Source: Ananas comosus
Taxonomy: Eukaryota; Streptophyta; Magnoliopsida; Poales; Bromeliaceae
Assembly (NCBI RefSeq): GCF_001540865.1
Contig: NC_033639.1
Coordinates: forward strand, 4,995,675-5,059,674
Reading direction: 5' to 3'
Length of the DNA: 64,000 nt
The notes under the pieces were generated by a model. It was not told the origin of the DNA. It worked only from the letters and a program-made list of their open reading frames with translations, and did no database searches. A program made the position numbers and the translations under genes. Below are positions 11,185 to 23,477 of this stretch, piece by piece (the stretch's first letter is position 1; each line of letters opens with the position of its first letter).

Positions 11185-12195
11185 AGGTGGGTTGTGCTCT
11201 ACCGAATACTTTTCCGTAGGTAATGGGAAGATTACGTCGTTCTGGAACGCTAGATGGTTTGGAGAGCTCACCCTTCGTAATCAATTCCTAAACCTCTATG
11301 CCATATCGACTCACAAGCATTTTTCGGTCAAAAATTGGATTCGACGTCTTGCTCACAATACCGGTCTGGACTTTCATCCTATACTGTGTCTAGGAGAGCA
11401 ACAGAAGGGTGAGCTACTGCTGTTCAATGCATTGGTCCAGAGTACCGCACTTATAGATTCTGAAGACTCAGCTTTATGGCACTGGAATGCCGATGGTAAG
11501 TTCACAGTAAGGAATGCGTATGACTTCCTAATTTTCGATGGGGTTAATGCATGCAACACCCCTTTTCTTTGGAAACTAAAGATCCCCTTACAAGTTTTTT
11601 TGTGGCTTGCTGGGTGCAACAAAATCTTGACGGCCGACAACTTATCTAGCAGGGGTTGGCAAGGCCCTTCAATCTGTGTTTTTTGTTTGACTGACAATGA
11701 AAATCTGGAGCATAGCCTCTTCTCCTGCAATTATGCGACGATGTTGTGGAACTACCTCCTACAAGCTATTCCGACTACTCAAAAATTGATGACTGATCTC
11801 CCAAGAAACCTACCAACCAAGTGGAATCGAGCAAGGCAATCATTAAAGGGGCAATTAAAGAGAAACTTTGATCTTTGCTTTGCAGCGGCTTGCTGGGAAT
11901 TATGGAAATAGTAAAACATGTGTATCTTCAACCACCACCTCATCCAAAGTGAAGAGACCAGAAGGTGAGTCATCAGCACGGTGAAACTTTGGCTATCTGT
12001 GATTGGGAACTAATTGGAGCTTTATTCTTTAGCCTTTCTAAACTTTCCTACTTTTGTTTAGTTTTTGTTCTCTACTGTTATGTTGCTCTTAGCTAGAGTT
12101 TTTTTGGTTTTTGGATACAACCACTAGGCTGTGGCGATTGTAATGCTTACACAAATAGGGTATATCCCTGTTTCCTCAAAAGAAAGGTATTAAAT
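11185..12195 (+). pseudogene. 5'-truncated L1-type LINE fragment (RT C-terminus, zf-RVT)
   Basis: The readable frame (about 11185-11911) covers only the end of LINE ORF2: FSVGNGKITSFWNARWFGE, WHWNADGKFTVRNAYDF, then the zinc-binding zf-RVT region (WKLKIPLQVFLWLAGCNKILTADNL, CVFC...ENLEHSLFSCNYATMLW) and CWELWK. It is homologous to, but diverged from, the LINE at 12770-32560. Two tandem stops follow WELWK. The 3' UTR ends with the same gggtatatccctgtttc motif seen at the 3' end of the other LINE. 5' truncation is normal for target-primed insertion. Confidence 0.85.
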
Positions 12196-12769
12196 AGAGG
12201 TAAATGTATATACATGTTAAGAAGATTTAAATGTAAGTAAAGTGAAGTAACTTGCATTCCTCCATAAATGCAAGAGTTATTAAATTTTTATATTTAATAA
12301 TAAAAATATAACAACATGTCCCTTGGTCAACCTATGGTTGGGCTCAGTTGACCATTCCTGTGGAGTTGACTATGCCAGAATCGATCAACCTCTAGGACTT
12401 GAAACCAATCCTCTACAAGTATTATATACGACAATCGACCACAAGGATGCAGCCGGTCAACTGAGCAATATCTAGAACACCAAAATTAAACTCAACTCAT
12501 GCCAAATAAGAAATCAAAAGCATCAAGGTTCATCAAAATATCCAAACTGGAAGAGAAACTAACATGCAAGACATTCGATTCGGGATTTGAACTTCAGAAT
12601 CGAAGAATGGATTCACTCGACCTCAAACCTCCATTCTCCATTCCAGATTTGGATTTGTTGGAGTCGTTGCCCTCCACCACACGATAGTAGGTAGGGAAAG
12701 GGTGATTGTGCTTCACCTCAGAGGTGTTAGCAACAATGGTGTCGTAGGATATAGCACCCATACATTGGT
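12196..12769. other. Spacer between two LINE copies
   Basis: AT-rich sequence with a 62-codon open frame (12499-12687) I do not recognise and do not call as a gene. It contains a loose repeat of ggtcaac/gttgacc words around 12323-12475. No RNA gene or transposon end seen. Confidence 0.4.
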
Positions 12770-14891
12770 ATTTTTTTGTTTTTTTTTATTAAACAGGGAT
12801 ATACCCTACTTGATAAAGGGAGTACAGGTTTACATTGTGAAGTTTAGCTCGACTTTGCCCAAGTAGGATCACTAAGCTAACTTCTGAAAATACGTCGGAA
12901 ACACAGTTAAAATCAAACAAACGAGCACACTTAGGACCCCAAAATAGACTTCCAGAGCTTTACAACTGAAACAACAGTCGTTCCCAGTTCTTCATACGTA
13001 GAGTGTCAGTTACTGAAGATCCTTGCATTCCGCTCTTTCCAAAGTTCCAAACATGCTCCAACAAAGCATAGGTCGAAAAGTGCTTTTTCTGCTCCCGCCA
13101 ATGCCTCTCTACCGCGCGTCCATCTGGTCGAGATGTCTCCAACTCGATTCACCATTAATCCAGCAGTGACCGGGGTGCTAGAGAGGAGCAGATTCCACAG
13201 GGACCTTGCATATTTACATCCAAAGAGAAGGTGATCCAGATTTTCTTCGTTGGCGGAGCATAACACGCATATGGATGGTCCCTGCCAACCTCATTTTGCT
13301 AGTGAATTAGCTGTCAAGATCCTATTCCTCGCTGCTAACCACGTGAAGACTTTAATCCAGAGTGAAATCTTGAGTTTCCAAAGATGAGGTAGTCTGCAGT
13401 CATTGACTCCGCTGAATGCGAAGAAGTCATAAGCGCTCCGTGTCGAGAAATGCCCAGCTGAGTTCCACCACCAAACAAAGGAGTCTTCAGCTTCCCCTTG
13501 TAATGTAATGTTGGAAAGTAAGGGCTCCAGATCTTGGAGTTCTTCTTGTACTGCAATGCTGAAGGGCGGCATGAACCCCAACGTAGTGTGTGTGGCAAAG
13601 CGACGAAACGAGCATTTGACAGAAATGTGCTTTTGTACCGATCTAGCATGTAATTCTGGAAATTTCTTTTGCAGCGAGAGTTCCCCACACCATCTGGAAT
13701 TCCATAAGGATGTTACCTTTCCGTTACCTATAGTAAAGTTAATCGAGGTAGAGAACGGAGCAGCTGTGCTCAGCATCGCCTTCCAAATTAGGGAGCAACC
13801 AGCTAGCTTAGAGCAATCAAGCCGAGATGGTCTATGTTTGTAGTGTTTCAACATTAGTAGCCGGACCAAAGGGAGGGATGTAGAGTTATAGAATTTCCAG
13901 AGTCCCTTCATTAAAAGAGCCACATTAATGTGGCGCAGGCTTCGAATGCCAAGCCCACCTAATAACTTCGGGCAACACACATTCTTCCATTTGACTAAAC
14001 AATAAAAGCCATTAGTAAGCTTTGCACCCCTTCAAAAGAAGCCTCTACATATCTTGTCGATCGCTTTGGTGACCCAAATTGATAGTAGGAAGGTAGAGCA
14101 AAAGTAGGTAGGTATACTAGAGAGGACAGAGTTGAACAGAACAAGACGGCCACCCCTTGAAAGCACGAGGCCCATCCAGCCTACTAGTTTGTTGTTAATT
14201 CTCTCTAATAGGGGTAGGTAATCAGATTTACACAATGCTTTGGGGGAGAGCGGCAGCCTCAAATATGTGAAAGGAAAGCCTTGCGAAGAACAGCCAAAGA
14301 AATTTGCCAAATTGGAGTTTTGATTACCTGATAGGTTGATAGGAATAATGGAGCTTTTATTGAAGTTGATTTGAGTCCCGAATTCTTCGAGAATGGATCC
14401 AGAATAATCTTTATAACAGCGGCTGATCGACTGGTACCATCAAAGAAAAGGAGCTTATCGTCCGCAAATTGGAGGGTGTGCAGCTTACAATCCCTTATTC
14501 CAATTGCCGGTAGGGAGTTCGTGTTAATAGCTAATTGAAGCATTCTGAAAAGTACATCGACGCATAAATTAAAGAGTAGAGGTGATAAAGGACCCCCCTG
14601 ACGAAGGCCTCGTTTATAGGTGAAGGAAGTCCCCAACACACCATAAAATAAAATCGTCATGGTTGCAGTTTGTAGAAGAGAAGAAACCCAGTTAATCCAC
14701 GTATCTCCAAATCCTCTAGCTCGCAGCAGGTTGATTAGGAAATTCCAGTCAATGTGGTCGAAGGCTCGTTCAAAATCCAGCTTCAGAAGTGCCGCTTGCT
14801 TCTTGGTTGAGTGTAGGTCATGAATAAGAATATGAGCAGCATAGAAATTATCAAGAATGTGACGTCCTTTAATGAAAGCAGCCTGGTAGGG
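12770..14891 (-). mobile_element. L1-type LINE, 3' half
   Basis: The 3' end is marked by a T-rich run (12770-12790, the poly-A tail on the minus strand) next to the gggtatatccctg-type 3' UTR motif. It continues at 28797 beyond element C1, whose taggg duplication (14887-14891 and 28792-28796) marks the break. Joined, the two halves would make a LINE of about 5.9 kb, close to full length for plant L1 elements. Confidence 0.9.
12900..14891 (-). pseudogene. LINE ORF2: reverse transcriptase core to zf-RVT
   Basis: In sense order: TPYQAAFIKGRHILDNFYAAH, LLKLDFERAFDHIDW, GLRQGGPLSPLLFNLCVDVL, the catalytic LQFADDKLLFFDG, then GWMGLVLSRGGRLVL, TIGNGKVTSLWNSRW and the zf-RVT region (LWKLKISLWIKVFTWLAARNRILTANSLAK, CSANEENLDHLLFGCKYARSLW). 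These are the order and motifs of plant L1 RT. Damage seen: a frameshift near 14395, TGA where tgg is expected (near 14035, GFF*RGAK), and TGA for CGA near 13290 (LAK*GWQGP). Both substitutions look like C-to-T decay. Not functional. Confidence 0.9.
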
Positions 14892-15044
14892 TGTAACACA
14901 CTGGACCTGTGCAAATTGCGAGGTTTGAGTATTTGATTTGGGTTCCGAGCTTTTCCACACTTTGTGGAAGGTCGTAGACAGTGTTCCTACCCGTAGTTCG
15001 AAATTCTGGATTTTTTTGGCTAAGTACTGAGAGTTTTACTCTCG

Positions 15045-15200
15045 AGAACCGGTCCCTGATAGGAGAGACCGGTCCCCCGTCGCGTGGTTGCGGCTGTCGG
15101 CCGAGGCAACCGGTCCCTCGGCTAGAGAGACCGGTTCCTAAACGCGTCTCTGCAGGAGAGTCCCGAGGGACCGATCCTATGTGGGGAGAGACCGGTCCCT
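15045..15200 (+). promoter_or_regulatory. GAGACCGGTCCC motif array in U3 of family C
   Basis: ACCGGT cores at 15048, 15068, 15109, 15130 and 15191, plus one degenerate copy near 15170, most embedded in gagagaccggtccc. The array lies 85-240 bp upstream of the TATA-like site. Comparable arrays are in C1's 3' LTR (26498-26660), C2 (19258-19435), C3 (60355-60560) and, inverted, in family D LTRs (25555-25765; 46118-46405). Confidence 0.65.
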
Positions 15201-15281
15201 CCAGCCGAAAATTGCCGAGACCTGGCAGTGTGCAGATTGCAAAGTTGAGGGGCTTTTCTGGATTTTGTTACATTAGAGGGC

Positions 15282-15289
15282 CTATATGG
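15282..15289 (+). promoter_or_regulatory. TATA-like site of the family C LTR
   Basis: ctatatgg within gggcctatatggc, conserved in C2 (19508 onward) and C1's 3' LTR (26731 onward). A CT-rich leader follows. Confidence 0.5.
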
Positions 15290-16178
15290 CTTTTCCTCTC
15301 CCTCTCTCCCTCATTTCTCTCCCTCACACTCTCTCTTACACTCTAGAAAGAAAAGAAGAAGGAGAAGAAAGAAGGAGAAAAAGGAGGAGAGGAAAGAGAG
15401 CAAGCTTGGAGGAGCTTTGGACATCTTTCTCTCCCTCTTTTCTCACCATTGGAGGCTTGGAGCTTGTTGTTGGAGCTTTGTGGAGGAAGGACCTTCAACC
15501 CTTGAGTACTTTAAGCTTGGTTTGGAGCTTCTCTTGAGGTTGGTAGCATGTATTCCTCATTTGATGCATGTTTTTTTAGATTTTGCTAGATGAAACCCTA
15601 TATTTGGATTTTAGGGTTAGAATTGGAGATTTTTGTTTGGGGGCTTTGGAACCTAATTGATGGGTTTAGAACCTTTGTTTAGGTTGGATTGGAAGGACTC
15701 TAACTCCCATTTGGAGATCGAGAGAGTTTCCTTCGCATTCTGTGAGCTTTTAGCCCTATCATTGAGTTGGTTTTTGATCAACCTCATAGTTGTTCGTTAG
15801 ATTCGTTTAACTCCCATTTTGATGCTTCTAGGGTACTAGGAGGCTTGGGGGCACCTTCATCGGAGCAAACGAAGGGTTTGGAGAAGTCCGGTGGGTTTGA
15901 CTTCATGAAATCGGGGCAAAATGGCCCTTATGTATATTATACTTGTCGTAACGTCAATTTGATTGCATATTCATGCTAAATGGAATTTATGTGAATTTTA
16001 GAACACTTAAAATGCATATGTTATGTATAATAAAAATTTCACTCTATATATAGGTGTATGCTGCATGCATGTGAAAAATGGTCCCCTATACGAGTTGGGA
16101 ACATGTCTCTTATGAGGAAAAGGACTAAAATTACGTACTCGTGAACATAATTATCATGCTTTGACTTAGTGAACAAAA

Positions 16179-16193
16179 TGCCATAAAGAGGCA
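16179..16193 (+). other. Small hairpin TGCC-ATAAAGA-GGCA in the C1 leader
   Basis: A 4-bp stem with a 7-base loop. It is the single-copy version of the hairpin array in C2 (20365-20536) and, inverted, in family B and E LTRs. Confidence 0.55.
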
Positions 16194-16390
16194 CCTGAAC
16201 TAGTAAACTATGAAACTGCAACATAGAGACATAGAGTTGGGCCATTGTGACTTTATTATATTCCATGTTTTAGACATGATGATATAGAGATAGACCCTTG
16301 AGACATATGTTATATTCCATGTTTTAGACATGATGACTTGATACTTGAGACGGATCTTAAGCTTGCTTGCTATTGTGCTCATTCGCACAT

Positions 16391-16416
16391 GCTTGTGAGG
16401 GTCGCTCCCTACAAGC
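16391..16416 (+). other. Conserved stem-loop GCTTGT...ACAAGC
   Basis: GCTTGT pairs with ACAAGC, and AGGG with CCCT, with one bulged G and a short loop (tcgct). The same stem-loop occurs in C1's 3' LTR, C2, C3, and inverted in E (51301-51326), always just before a cactccgga motif. Confidence 0.55.
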
Positions 16417-16895
16417 TGGCACTCCGGAAATGACCATCGCGATACATATTCGCCGTGTGGGATTGGGCGCCGAAGTGGATTGCCATGGGCAAGGCTCATT
16501 CCTAGAGTGGGAATGTTGATTACCACGGGGCCATTAGGCTCGGCACCGGCCAGACAGCCTACGGTGGGTGGGTCTACAGGCCAGACAGCCTTCGGGCCGG
16601 TCTTTCAAGATTTAACTCAAGTAGTTAACATGCCAAGCGAATATTGACTAGAATAGTAAACCAGTGACATTTTACTATTACATTGTGGATATTACGATGG
16701 TTGTATACTCATGCATTTTCATGATAGAATAGCTTTCTTATGCAATTCCATACTAAGTAGAGACATCATGTAGTAGCAAGTACTCATGTTCATTTACTTG
16801 TCGTATATATCGCTTTTGCTTATACTCGTACTTACCCTTTTTGTAGCTTTTGGGCCTAGTGGCGCATTTCATTGAAGTCAGTAATTGTCCACTGG

Positions 16896-16915
16896 GAACT
16901 ATTATTTAATAGTTC
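16896..16915 (+). other. U5 palindrome of family C
   Basis: GAACTATTA-TT-TAATAGTTC, a 9-bp stem with a 2-base loop, followed by TCACGCCCC, a T-rich tract ending in cag, and a gatcgcggcaagggtgtcgcc block shared across families. Confidence 0.65.
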
Positions 16916-17335
16916 TCACGCCCCCTATTTTATGATTTTATTTCAGAGCCTTCGGCACCAGCAGAGGCACGGGATCGCGGCAAGGGTGTCGCCTAGCTAG
17001 ATAGCGGGAAGCTACTTGCTCTTAGGTGGTCACTCTTTTTTTTGTGTTTTTGGTGAAAGAGAGATTTTGTACCATATATAGAGACCTCCTATGTATTCTT
17101 TTAGCTCTTGTTTTGGGATATCTATTGTATTACTTATGACTTTTATTTAGTGGATTTGGATTTCTCTTACCTTATCATGTTGTAGAAATCTAGATGTACT
17201 TTGCTCTGATATCGCTAGATCTCTTCGTATTATTGCTTTATTTCTCGCTTTGTGCTAGACGCCTTGTATGTTTTAGACATATGGCGGGTTTGGGCACACG
17301 CCGGGCAGGCTTCCGCTGGGCCTCGGGGCGTGACA

Positions 17336-17672
17336 GATTAATTTGGTATCAAAACCTAGGGTTGAGTCTTAGGGGACCTAGCAAACCTTAGGCTGGTTGG
17401 ACTATAGAAAATAGGCTCGTGAGAGACGAGGTCTATTTGACTTGTAAGCGAAAGTATCTTGATTGGGTATCTTTGATAACTCTAGAAAGTGGAGTTAAAT
17501 TGAAGTGTATAACTTCTAACTTCGCGGAGGGTTACGTTCGCGGCCGACAACGTAACATCGGGAGTTAGTAGTGAAGCACACTTCCTTACTTTCGCATGAT
17601 TTGGGTTTTACCTTCTTGAGCGGGAATTCGATAGTGTGAGTTTACTAACTTCGCTTTTATGATACTGTAGTG
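17336..17672 (+). other. Element C1 untranslated leader
   Basis: Sequence between LTR and gag: the primer site, then 320 bases with no coding signal. A closely related leader is seen in element E (63321-63661, inverted). Confidence 0.7.
17344..17355 (+). other. Primer binding site of element C1
   Basis: tggtatcaaaac, a two-base variant of the initiator tRNA-Met complement tggtatcagagc, 8 bases after the LTR. Confidence 0.85.
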
Positions 17673-19109
17673 ACGATGCCGATTACATGCTCCCAATCTG
17701 TCGGAGCGGATAATGCGGTAAACTTGGAGGAGGTCGAAACCTCCGCTACCTCCGGATCCGGCGAGGTCCGTGAGTTGAGGGGCCAGCTTGCGGCCCTCAC
17801 TGATATGGTGGCACAGCAGACGGAGGCAGCGCGCCGACAAGCGGTGCGGATGAAGCGTCTGGAGGACCTCCTACTACAACAGGCGGAGGCTCGAGAGACT
17901 CAGGCTTCTACGCTACCCACACCGGTGTTGGTGGTTGCACCCTGAGGGTCGTCCCCTGCACTCGACACATCTCGGACGGCACCTGCGGCACCACCACAGG
18001 AGGAGGCGATTGCGGCACCACCAGCTCAGGTGCCTCCGGCGGGGGGCAGTTTTCCCCGTGACGGTTTCTGCAGAGGAGAGGGACAGATTGATGGAGCGCC
18101 TCAACGAGTTCAGGAGGTGCAGTCCCCGGATCTTCAACGGAGAAAAGGTCGACCACTGGATCGTAGAGAAGTGGTTGATGTACATGGAGAAGCTCTTCCG
18201 CGACACCTTCGTGGAGGAGAGGGATCGAGTTTAGCTCGCCACTTACCACCTGAACGACGAGGCCTATCGCTGGTGGTTGGATCTACAGGAGAACCCCAGC
18301 ACCGACTTGGCGGCTATTTTATGGAAGAAGTTCAAGGAGCTTCTGTTGGCGCACTACTTCCCGACGAGCGTCAAGAAGAAGATGGAGCAGGACTTGCGCC
18401 ACTTGCGCCAGGGAGACCGGACTGTAGCCGAGTACGAGAGGGATTTTCTCGGCTTCTACACTGCGTGCCTTTCGTCGTGCGGGACGACGAGGACAAGGCC
18501 CCCATTTTCGAGCAGGGGTTGCGGCCGTCGATTTTTCGGTTTGTGCAATCCTCTAACCTCCAAACCTACCGGGAGGTGGTGGATCGTGCGCTCATAGTGG
18601 AGAGCAGCGCGGCGGATGTTCAGGAGCGGCTAGAGGCCATGGACAAGGGTAAAGCCAAGAGGCCCGCGGCTGAGGGTGCGAGCCAGACGCACTTTAGGAG
18701 GCCGCCAAAGCATCCTAGGAGCCAGCAGCGTGGGCGTGGCTCAGCGACACACCGTGGAGGTTCTGATCATCGCCGGCCTTCTCAGTGTGTGATCTGCGGT
18801 GGTCCTCACTACCCACTGCAGTGTCCACAGCGGGCGGGCAGGTGCTACCAGTGTGGCCAGGAGGGCCACATCCGGACGGAGTGCCCGAGAGGCTCATCCC
18901 CGGCACCATTATCTGCATCGGCATCGGCTCTACTAGCCGCCAGCCAGAGGACTCTATCAGCACAGTACCAACCTGGGCGGTCATCCGTCCAGCGACAGAG
19001 CGAGGGATCTCGACAAGCCCCGAGTGGGCGCATGTATGCCGCTCAGACCGAGGAGGCAGCAGGAGCTGAGGATGTGGTTGCAGGTATTATTTTGCTTGAT
19101 GGCATTAGA
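17673..19109 (+). pseudogene. Element C1 gag, broken
   Basis: The start is taken at atg 17673 (MPITCSQS), the same context as gag of element E. A short coiled-coil (LRGQLAALTDMVAQQTEAARRQ) precedes a TGA at about 17943. The capsid follows in another frame (MERLNEFRRCSPRIFNGEKVDHWIVEKW, TAG at 18232, AYRWWLDLQENPSTDLAAI, LRQGDRTVAEYERDF), then the nucleocapsid zinc knuckles (CVICGGPHYPLQCPQ, CYQCGQEGHIRTEC). At least two stops and two frameshifts are visible. The frame is split before the protease by solo LTR C2. Confidence 0.85.
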
Positions 19110-20364
19110 TATAACATACTGGACCTGTGCAAATTGCGAGGTTCGAGTGATTGGATGTGTTCCGAGCTTTTCCACACTTAGTGGAGGGTCGTAGAATATT
19201 TTTCGACCTAAAAAGTTCAAAAATCTGAGTTCTGGACGAGTCCAGAGAGTTTTTACTCTCGGGGACCTGTCCCTGACTGGGACAGACCGGTCCCCGAGCG
19301 CGTCTACGCGGGGAGAGACCGGTCCCATGCGGGAAGAGACCGGTTCCCGAACGTTGGTTTTTCGAGATGGCCCCGAAGGATCGATCCAAGCCCGGAGAGA
19401 CCGGTCCCAGCCCAGAGAGACCGGTCCCTCTGGGCGAAAATTGCCCAATCTGGGCTGATACAATATTGGAAAATTGAGGGTCTTCTCTGGATTTTGTTGT
19501 TTGAGAGGGCCTATATGGCCATTTCACTTCCTCTCTTCCTCATTTCTCTCCTCACACTCTCCCCACACCTTTGATAGAGAAGGAGGAGAAGGAGAAGGAA
19601 GGAAGGAGAAGAAGGAGAGCAATCAGAGGACTTGGAGCATCTTCCTCTCCCTCTCTTCTTCCCTTTGGTGCTTGAAGGCTTGGACTTAGAGCTTGCAAGA
19701 GAGGAGATCTTCACCATTGGAGCTTAGATTGGAGCTTCTTAAGACGTTAGTTGCTCTTTTCTCCCCTATAGATCTAGTTTTGATGGTTTTTGGGAGATGA
19801 AACCCTAGAGTGGGAAATCTAGGATTTTTTCGGGGCTTTTTGATTAGAGGCTCTTTGAGCTAATCTAATGAGTTTTGAACCTTGGTTTAGGTTACTTTGG
19901 AAGGGATTTAGCTTCCACTTGAGCGTTGAAGAGGGATTTCTACACTATAGGTGAGATTTTAGCCTCTTGAGCATAGATGGTTGATGTTGAACTTGTAGTT
20001 GATCGTAAGGTTCGTTTAACCTTTATTTCTACATCTTTAGGGTGCTAGGAGGCTAGTGGACACCCTCGTTGGAGCAAACGAAGGGTTGCGCAAGTTTTGG
20101 TGGGTTTGACCTAGCCTACAATATGAGAAATTTTCATATTTGGTGATTTATGTTTCATAAAGTGAATTTTCTTGCATATTCATGATAAATGTATTATTCG
20201 TGAATTTTAGAATGCTTAACATGCCTATGTTATGTACAATGAATTTTCGGACCTCTATGTTATGGGCATTCTATTTGGACTTGGAACCTTTATTTTCGAT
20301 AGTGAAAATAAGAATTGTATTATGCATTCGAATCTATACCTAGATGAGACTTAAGAGATTTGGG

Positions 20365-20536
20365 CAAGCCATAAAGAGGCTTGGGACTTGTATTGTTTGC
20401 AAACTACTGAGCCAATGTCATAAAGGGGCATTGGGCTTGTAATGTGCTTGGGACAAGTGAAACCTAGTGTCATAAAGCGGCATTAGTGTTGGAACAAGAT
20501 TTGGACATTGTGTGATATAATGCCATAAAGGGGCAT
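20365..20536 (+). other. Array of small hairpins with ATAAAG loops in C2
   Basis: Four hairpins spaced about 50 bases apart: CAAGCC/GGCTTG (20365-20383), CCAATGTC/GGCATTGG (20412-20434), CTAGTGTC/GGCATTAG (20464-20486) and ATGCC/GGCAT (20520-20536). All have a 7-base loop ATAAAG plus one base. A fifth, decayed copy lies near 20566-20588. Stem letters change while pairing (with G-U wobbles) is kept. Confidence 0.6.
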
Positions 20537-21323
20537 AGATGTACATGCTGTATAATATTGTAAGCTAATGTCATAAAGAGGTAATAGGTTTGGAATACAT
20601 ATGGACTTAGTGAAGCTAAGGTCAATGACATAGAATTTATTGAACGGTTAAACCTTCACATTGAGACATTGAACTAGATCTTTAAGATGCTAGTGACTTT
20701 TACCATGTTAGAGACATGATGATTGGACTTTTGAGACGTTGACTACGCTTGCTTGCCATTTGTGCTCATTCGCACATACTTGTGAGGGTTGCTCCCTACA
20801 AATCGGCACTCCGGAGTTGGCCTACGTGACTTATGATTGCTCGTGCGGTATCGAGAAGCCTACGGGGTCGGGAGGGATAGACTCATTTCTAGAGTGGAAA
20901 TGTTGGAGCTACCACCGACATTTAGGCGGCACAAGCCAGACTACACTCGTGCAGGTCCTAAAACAAGATTGAACTTGGACATAATTTCTTAAATTTGAAT
21001 CACTGCTAGATAGATCATAGTAGTTGGATTATTGGACATATTTATAGTGTGGCTTTGAGATATTGGGACATGTAGTATACTTGATAGAATTACTTATCTC
21101 ATCTTAGTATACTTGGCAGCTGATGAGCGTATTTACCCGACATTTGCATATTCAAACATGATAGCATTGATATACATCGCGTTTACTTGTGGCATAGCAT
21201 TTCACTCATGCTTTTAATTCTGCAGTTTATTATTGTCTATTACTACTATTGTTGCTTATCGTACTTACCCTTTCTTTTGGGGCCTAGTGGTGCATTGAGC
21301 TGAGGTTAGCAATTGCCGACTGG

Positions 21324-21342
21324 GAACTATAAATTATAGTTC
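21324..21342 (+). other. U5 palindrome of C2
   Basis: GAACTATAA-A-TTATAGTTC. The stem differs from C1's by paired changes (TTA/TAA becomes TAA/TTA). Confidence 0.6.
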
Positions 21343-21760
21343 TCACGCCCTGTTATTTTATGTTTAATTTCAGAGTCTTCCACTCCAGGCGAGGCTAGGG
21401 ACCGCGGAAAGGGTATCGCCTAGAGCTAGCTTGCTATCGAGGACGCGTTGATAAGTGGTCTACATCTCGTTGTTTTATTTTGGAGAGGTTTTGGAGAATC
21501 ACCTGTGTATAGAGACCACCCCACTGTGGATTTCTTTGAGATTCTTATTGTACCTTTTTATGCTTATGCTTAGTGGACTACTTTACTCCTTCTCTATTTG
21601 TTACTAGTTTTTAGTTGCTAGCAGTTCTGATATCTCTAGATACTTGTTTCTTCTTGCTTTCGCATCTCTTTTGTTGTAGACGCCTTATATGCGCAGGCAT
21701 ATGGCGCGTCTGGGCGCGCTTCCGGGAGGGCCTCCGCCGGTCTCGAGGCGTGACATTAGA

Positions 21761-23477
21761 GTTCGTGCATTATTTGATACCGGTGCATCGCATTCATTTA
21801 TAAATCGGTTGTTTGCCGAATTGCATGGCAGCCCATTAGTTTTTTTGTTGCATCCGGGACATGTTGTAGTACCCGACCATACTTTGGATATTAGAGAGTA
21901 TTGCCCCAGTTGCCCTGTTCGGGTAGGAGACTGGATTATGCCCGTGGATTTGCTAGTTTTGCGCAAACTGGGGGATTTCGACGTGGCTTTGGGCATGGAT
22001 TGGCTAACTAAGTATTATGCCACAGTCGATTGTAAGAATCGCACGGTTACTTTTAGAGAACCAGGGCAGACTGAGGTGGTGTTTTGTGGATGCCGGAGTT
22101 CGCTTTTTGCGATGACGATCAGCTCGTCTCGAGCTAGGCAGCTGATCAGCAGAGGTTGTGTAGCCTATTTGGCTAGTGTTGTGCTAAGGGGCGTTGATGA
22201 CACCCTTAGGATTGAAGATATTCCGGTTGTGCGGGAGTTTCAGGACGAATTTCTAGCTGAGCTACCAGGTATGCCACTGGATAGGGAGATGGAGTTTGTG
22301 GTCGATCTCGTCCCCGGGACTACCGCAATCTCGAAAGCGCCCTATAGGATGGCACCGACGGAGCTAAAGGAGCTGAGGGCACAGCTACAGGATCTGCTAG
22401 ACAAAGGCTTCATTCGACCGAGCGTCTCGCCTTGGGGAGTACCAGTTTTGTTCGTCAAGAAAAAGGACGGATCACTTCGCCTATGTGTGGACTATCATGA
22501 ACTTAATAATGTCACGATCAAGAATAAGAATCCGTTGCCGAGGATTGACGACTTGTTTGATCAACTTCAAGGATCGTGTGTGTATTCCAAGATAGACTTG
22601 CAGTCGGAATACCACTAGTTAAAGATCAAACCCGAGGATGTATCGAAGACGGCTTTTAGAACACGGTATGGACACTATGAGTTCACAGTTATGCCGTTCG
22701 GGCTTACTAATGCCCCGGCAGTTTTTATGGATCTAATGAACCGTGTTTTCGAGCCTTACCTAGACAGGTTCGTTGTGGTGTTCATCGACGATATTTTGGT
22801 TTATTCCCGAAGTGATGCGGATCACAAGGAACATTTGAGGCTTGTACTTCAAATATTTCGGAAAATGAAGCTTTATGCCAAGCTGAAAAAGTATAAATTT
22901 TGGCTTCGAGAGGTAGCTTTCCTTGGACATTTGATTTCGGGATCGGGTATTGCCGTGGATCCTAAGAAGATTGAGGTTATCAAGGATTGGCCGAGACCGA
23001 CGAGCGTCACAGAGATACGGAGTTTTCTTAGATTGGCCGGCTACTACCGAAGATTTGTCGAGGGGTTTGCTAAGCTGTCTACTCCCCTCACGAGGCTTAC
23101 GCATAAAGGCGTCAAGTTCATTTGGAACGATGCATGTGAAAGGAGTTTCCAAGAGTTGAAGCAGAGATTGACGACCGCCCCGATCCTAACTCTGCCGGTT
23201 GCTGGAGCAGGGTATGTGGTTTATAGTGATGCCTCACTTAATAGATTGGATTGTGTATTGATGCAGAATGGCAAGGTGATCGTGTATGCTTCTCGCCAAT
23301 TGACGGAATATGAAAGGAATTATCCTACACATGATATTGAGTTGGCGGCCATAGTCTTTGCGTTAAAGCTATGGCGCCACTATCTCTATGGCGAGCGGTG
23401 TGAAGTATACACAGATCACAAGAGCTTGAAGTAGAAGTATTTATTCACTCAGAAGGAGTTGAACTTGAGACAGCGCA
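21761..23477 (+). pseudogene. Element C1 protease, RT and RNase H
   Basis: Protease with active site [20 protein letters not shown] and the flap region [21 protein letters not shown] follows with [49 protein letters not shown] and the catalytic FIDDILVYS; RNase H with [13 protein letters not shown] and YTDHKSLK. Breaks: TAG at about 22616-22618 (EYH*LKIKPED, for Q) and TAG at about 23432 (SLK*KYLFTQ). The frame is cut at LRQR by the family D LTR. RNase H shows loss of conserved glycine in the first block, so it was probably decaying before the cut. Confidence 0.92.

Larger units (their letters stand above)
14892..17335 (+). repeat. Element C1 5' LTR
   Basis: 2444 bp, starts tgtaacacactgg and ends ggggcgtgaca. 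It contains a U3 motif array (15045-15200), a TATA-like ctatatgg (15282-15289), a pyrimidine-rich leader, hairpin modules (16179-16193, 16391-16416) and the U5 palindrome (16896-16915). Confidence 0.95.
19110..21755 (+). mobile_element. Solo LTR C2 nested in element C1
   Basis: 2646 bp, begins tataacatactgg (first G mutated to A) and ends gaggcgtgaca, flanked by a perfect 5-bp duplication ttaga (19105-19109 and 21756-21760). Removing it rejoins the gag-protease frame (GIILLDGI with [14 protein letters not shown]). No internal region or second LTR, so it is a product of LTR-LTR recombination. Its sequence is clearly diverged from the C1 LTRs, so it is a subfamily member. Confidence 0.93.

Noticed and set aside
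12499..12687. 62-codon open frame between the LINEs
   Set aside because: No recognisable domain, no second copy in this window, and no supporting promoter signal beyond AT-rich context.
15045..15200. Regularly spaced ACCGGT motifs as a CRISPR array
   Set aside because: Repeats are too short and irregular and the genome is eukaryotic; they are LTR promoter-region motifs.
15767..15979. 70-codon open frame repeated at 27209-27421
   Set aside because: It repeats only because both are copies of the C1 LTR; it lies in the untranslated leader and has no known domain.
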